A stretch of DNA of 9,000 nt. Origin: JBAZCO01 sp041654915 (lineage in GTDB: Bacteria; Bacillota; Clostridia; Christensenellales; DTU072). Below are positions 7,452 through 9,000 of this stretch, in pieces (position 1 is the first letter of the stretch; every line of letters begins with the position of its first letter). Position numbers and translations under genes: made by a program. The stretch is taken from the NCBI GenBank assembly GCA_041654915.1, contig JBAZCO010000073.1, forward strand, positions 1 to 9,000, given 5' to 3'. The notes under the pieces were generated by a model. That model was given only the letters and a program-made list of their open reading frames with translations. It was not told where the DNA came from and searched no databases.

Positions 7452-7925
7452 TTATAACGCATCCTTTTCTATGGATAATAAATATTTTTTTATTTCTAAC
7501 CCGCCGCCATAGCCCACAAGCTCGCCACTTTTGCCTATTACTCGGTGGCAAGGTATGATAATTGGGATTGGATTTTTATTATTGGCAAGCCCCACCGCAC
7601 GGCGTGCTTTGGGACGCCCCGTTCTCTCGGCTATATCCGAGTAGCTTGCCGTTTTGCCATAGGGGATTTTTTTAAGCTCCTCCCAAACCGCAAGCATAAA
7701 CTGCGTGCCTTTGGGACAAAGCGGCAAATCAAACTCCCTTCTCTCGCCTGCAAAATACTCCTTTAGTTCCTCTGCCGCTCTTTTGAACAGCGCAACTTCT
7801 TTTTCTGTCCAGCCCCACGGTATTTGTTCATCCTCAAATAACAGATTGGTGATACAATCGCTGTCGCCGGCAATACAAAGTTTGCCTATAACTGTATCGT
7901 AACAATAGTATTTTGTGTTTGGCAT
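7452..7925 (-). CDS. ogt: Methylated-DNA--protein-cysteine methyltransferase
   Basis: This suicide DNA-repair protein transfers alkyl groups from O6-alkylguanine (and O4-alkylthymine) to its own cysteine. From ATG 7925 it has 157 residues, the size of Ogt-type single-domain enzymes, without the Ada regulatory domain. The active site is PCHRV with acceptor Cys126 and His127. Asn118 in NPIPIIIPCHRV matches the conserved helix-turn-helix asparagine, and Arg109 in RRAVG matches the arginine finger that flips the damaged base. The N-terminal part (1-65) is the usual variable domain. GTG at 7937 is in frame but lies inside the ribosome binding site, so ATG is preferred. It has its own extended -10 promoter upstream. 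The RimK-like gene follows after 97 bp. Whether it should be called ogt or adaB-like is only a naming choice. Confidence 0.96.
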   Translation of the reverse strand: MPNTKYYCYDTVIGKLCIAGDSDCITNLLFEDEQIPWGWTEKEVALFKRAAEELKEYFAGERREFDLPLCPKGTQFMLAVWEELKKIPYGKTASYSDIAERTGRPKARRAVGLANNKNPIPIIIPCHRVIGKSGELVGYGGGLEIKKYLLSIEKDAL

Positions 7926-7933
7926 AATTTTTA

Positions 7934-7940
7934 CCACCTT
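7934..7940 (-). promoter_or_regulatory. Ribosome binding site fixing the ogt start
   Basis: AAGGTGG on the minus strand lies 8 bases before ATG 7925. It overlaps the in-frame GTG at 7937 and therefore argues that the shorter 157-residue protein is the real product. Confidence 0.7.
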
Positions 7941-7963
7941 CTTTGTTCTAGTTTCATATAAAC

Positions 7964-7972
7964 ATTATAACA
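7964..7972 (-). promoter_or_regulatory. Extended -10 promoter for ogt
   Basis: TGTTATAAT on the minus strand is a perfect -10 TATAAT (7964-7969) preceded by the TGn extension. The -35 region about 17 bases upstream (ATAAAA) is poor, which is acceptable for extended -10 promoters. Transcription would start near 7957, leaving a leader of about 30 bases with the AAGGTGG site. Confidence 0.55.
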
Positions 7973-8031
7973 TAAAGTTATCGCTATTTTATATGGTTAT
8001 TTATTTTAAAATCAGTATGCCAAAAATAATG

Positions 8032-8043
8032 CAAATTAATTTG
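8032..8043. repeat. 12-bp perfect palindrome in the divergent intergenic region
   Basis: CAAATTAATTTG reads identically on both strands. It lies between the ogt promoter and the Fur-like box, far enough from both promoters that a role would need an upstream-acting regulator. In such AT-rich DNA it may be chance. Confidence 0.25.
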
Positions 8044-8066
8044 AATAATTGTATATTAAAAACTAT

Positions 8067-8087
8067 TGATAATTAATATTATTATCA
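8067..8087. promoter_or_regulatory. Fur-type operator (Fur/PerR/Zur family box)
   Basis: TGATAAT (8067-8073) and ATTATCA (8081-8087) are perfect inverted heptamers separated by 7 bases. This is the outer geometry of the 21-bp overlapping 7-1-7 Fur box. The inner 19 bp (8068-8086) match the classical Fur consensus at 15 of 19 positions by my count. The site ends immediately before the TTGACA -35 hexamer of the exporter gene, so a bound repressor would block RNA polymerase. The regulator could sense iron, zinc, manganese or peroxide; sequence alone does not decide. The surrounding DNA is very AT-rich, which raises the chance-match rate. Confidence 0.55.
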
Positions 8088-8117
8088 TTGACAAACAGCT
8101 TGTTTTTGATGTATATT
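8088..8117 (+). promoter_or_regulatory. Sigma-A promoter of the ABC exporter gene
   Basis: A perfect -35 TTGACA (8088-8093) is followed after 18 bases by -10 TATATT (8112-8117). Transcription would begin about 7 bases later, at roughly 8124-8126, which coincides with the ATG at 8126. The transcript would therefore be leaderless or nearly so, consistent with the absence of any ribosome binding site. Confidence 0.65.
8093..8105. promoter_or_regulatory. Inverted repeat in the exporter promoter spacer
   Basis: AAACA-GCT-TGTTT is an inverted repeat with perfect 5-bp arms lying between the -35 and -10 elements. A repressor bound here would block transcription. MarR-type regulators often bind such promoter-spacer repeats at drug-exporter genes, but no regulator gene is visible in this window. 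Confidence 0.3.
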
Positions 8118-8125
8118 CTATAAGT

Positions 8126-9000
8126 ATGAAATTAATATTATCTTACTTCAAGCCGTATAAAAAACTCATACTCGCCGCCATACCGCTATATGCAACAACC
8201 ACGGCAGCGGCTTTGCTTATGCCGTTTTTTATGGCAAATATAGTAAATCTTGGCATTGCCGAAAACAACATCCGTTACATCATTACAGAGGGCGCTATTA
8301 TGCTTTCCCTCTCTTTTGCAGGCGTTGTTACAGCTATATTTGCGGCAAAAATTAACTCAAAAATAAGCGCAGGGTTTTCCGCCGGTATATTTAAAGGGGT
8401 ATTTAAAAAGGTAAATTCCTTTAGTATGGACGAGTTTTTGCAGCACGGCACTTCCGGGTTACTCACCCGCTCCACCCACGATATGTATGTTTTGTACGAG
8501 TTTGCCTCCAACATAGTTTCTATTGGTGTAAACATTCCTATACTTTTTATAGGCGGCATTATCCTCTCTATGATAAACGACTATGTGCTTGCGTTAATTT
8601 TCTTTGCGGCAGCACCCGTGGTAATTTTCATAGTTTGGCTAATCACAAGGAGAATGGGAAAACTGTGGGAAAAGGCAGATAAATACATAGACGACCAAAA
8701 CAAAATTGTGCGGGAGAGGCTGTCGGGGATACGGGTAATCCGAGCTTTCGACAGAGAGGACCACGAACACGAAAGAATGGCTTTTGCCACCCGCAGAATG
8801 GCATCTAATATCATCCGTGCAAATGTGCTTAGCGGGTCAGTTATGCCGTCTGTGGCATTCTTGTTCAACCTTGCAATAATTGTTGTACTATATGTTGGCT
8901 CAATGCGCCTTAGCACAAGCCAAACCTTGAGTGCAGGAGATATTCTAGCCACCGTGCAATATATAAGCCTTGTTATGTATGGGTGCATTATGCTTACCTT
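8126..9000 (+). CDS. ABC exporter half-transporter, membrane domain (right end cut off)
   Basis: The frame is open from ATG 8126 to the window edge (291 residues seen). It encodes the type I exporter membrane domain that normally precedes an ATPase domain in a protein of about 570-620 residues; the ATPase lies beyond the window. Membrane segments are near residues 14-37, 55-75, 128-150, 153-174, 243-262 and 270 to the edge. RERLSGIRVIRAFDRE (196-211) is the characteristic coupling-helix stretch before helix 5. Such proteins dimerise, often with the product of a second adjacent gene (LmrCD/BmrCD-like), to export drugs, peptides or lipids. Some siderophore importers such as YbtPQ and IrtAB share this fold, which is relevant given the Fur-like box. 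There is no ribosome binding site, and the promoter ends 8 bases before the ATG. A TTG at 8066 in frame is unlikely because it would place the start inside the operator. Confidence 0.92.
   Translation, partial: MKLILSYFKPYKKLILAAIPLYATTTAAALLMPFFMANIVNLGIAENNIRYIITEGAIMLSLSFAGVVTAIFAAKINSKISAGFSAGIFKGVFKKVNSFSMDEFLQHGTSGLLTRSTHDMYVLYEFASNIVSIGVNIPILFIGGIILSMINDYVLALIFFAAAPVVIFIVWLITRRMGKLWEKADKYIDDQNKIVRERLSGIRVIRAFDREDHEHERMAFATRRMASNIIRANVLSGSVMPSVAFLFNLAIIVVLYVGSMRLSTSQTLSAGDILATVQYISLVMYGCIMLT

Noticed and set aside
7926..7937. GTG start extending ogt by 4 residues
   Set aside because: The GTG lies within the AAGGTGG ribosome binding site that serves the ATG at 7925.
8275..8988. Two minus-strand open frames (8275-8559 and 8581-8988)
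   Set aside because: They are antisense to the ABC exporter, whose plus-strand frame has continuous family-like sequence including the coupling-helix motif. The antisense products look like nothing known.

Overview
The window looks like chromosomal DNA from a Gram-positive, Firmicutes-type (probably clostridial) bacterium. The evidence is strong AGGAGG-type ribosome binding sites, one TTG start, AT-rich intergenic DNA between moderately GC-balanced genes, and gene families typical of that phylum: a MacB-like ATPase-permease fusion, a YkpA/YbiT-type ABC-F protein and a half-size ABC exporter. I cannot name the species.

Layout: six genes lie on the minus strand and one on the plus strand. In minus-strand transcription order they are a methylated-DNA-protein cysteine methyltransferase (7452-7925), a RimK-like ATP-grasp ligase (6473-7354), a fused ABC ATPase/FtsX-type permease (3934-6312), an ABC-F protein (2278-3876), a six-helix membrane protein of unknown function (1555-2163) and a clade-3-like monofunctional heme catalase (1-1491). 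The catalase is cut by the left edge, probably only a few residues before its natural end. A 200-bp AT-rich divergent intergenic region (7926-8125) separates these from an ABC exporter half-transporter that runs off the right edge (8126 onwards, plus strand).

The most notable regulatory DNA is in the divergent region. A Fur-type inverted repeat (TGATAAT-N7-ATTATCA, 8067-8087) ends at the -35 hexamer of a good sigma-A promoter (TTGACA, then TATATT) whose predicted transcription start is within a few bases of the exporter's ATG. The exporter therefore looks leaderless and metal- or peroxide-regulated. A short inverted repeat in the promoter spacer is a further possible operator.

Functional theme (inference): stress defence and export. 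Catalase removes H2O2, the methyltransferase repairs alkylated DNA, the MacB-like transporter and the half-exporter probably move peptides, drugs or siderophore-like compounds, and the ABC-F protein acts on ribosomes. The MacB-like and ABC-F genes are 57 bp apart and probably cotranscribed. The membrane protein and catalase genes are 63 bp apart and may be too. I found no mobile element, CRISPR array, RNA gene or convincing intrinsic terminator. I did not find a clearly new multigene system. The best leads are the Fur-like box on a leaderless exporter and the ABC-F protein in which all the degenerate ATPase motifs fall in one composite nucleotide site.
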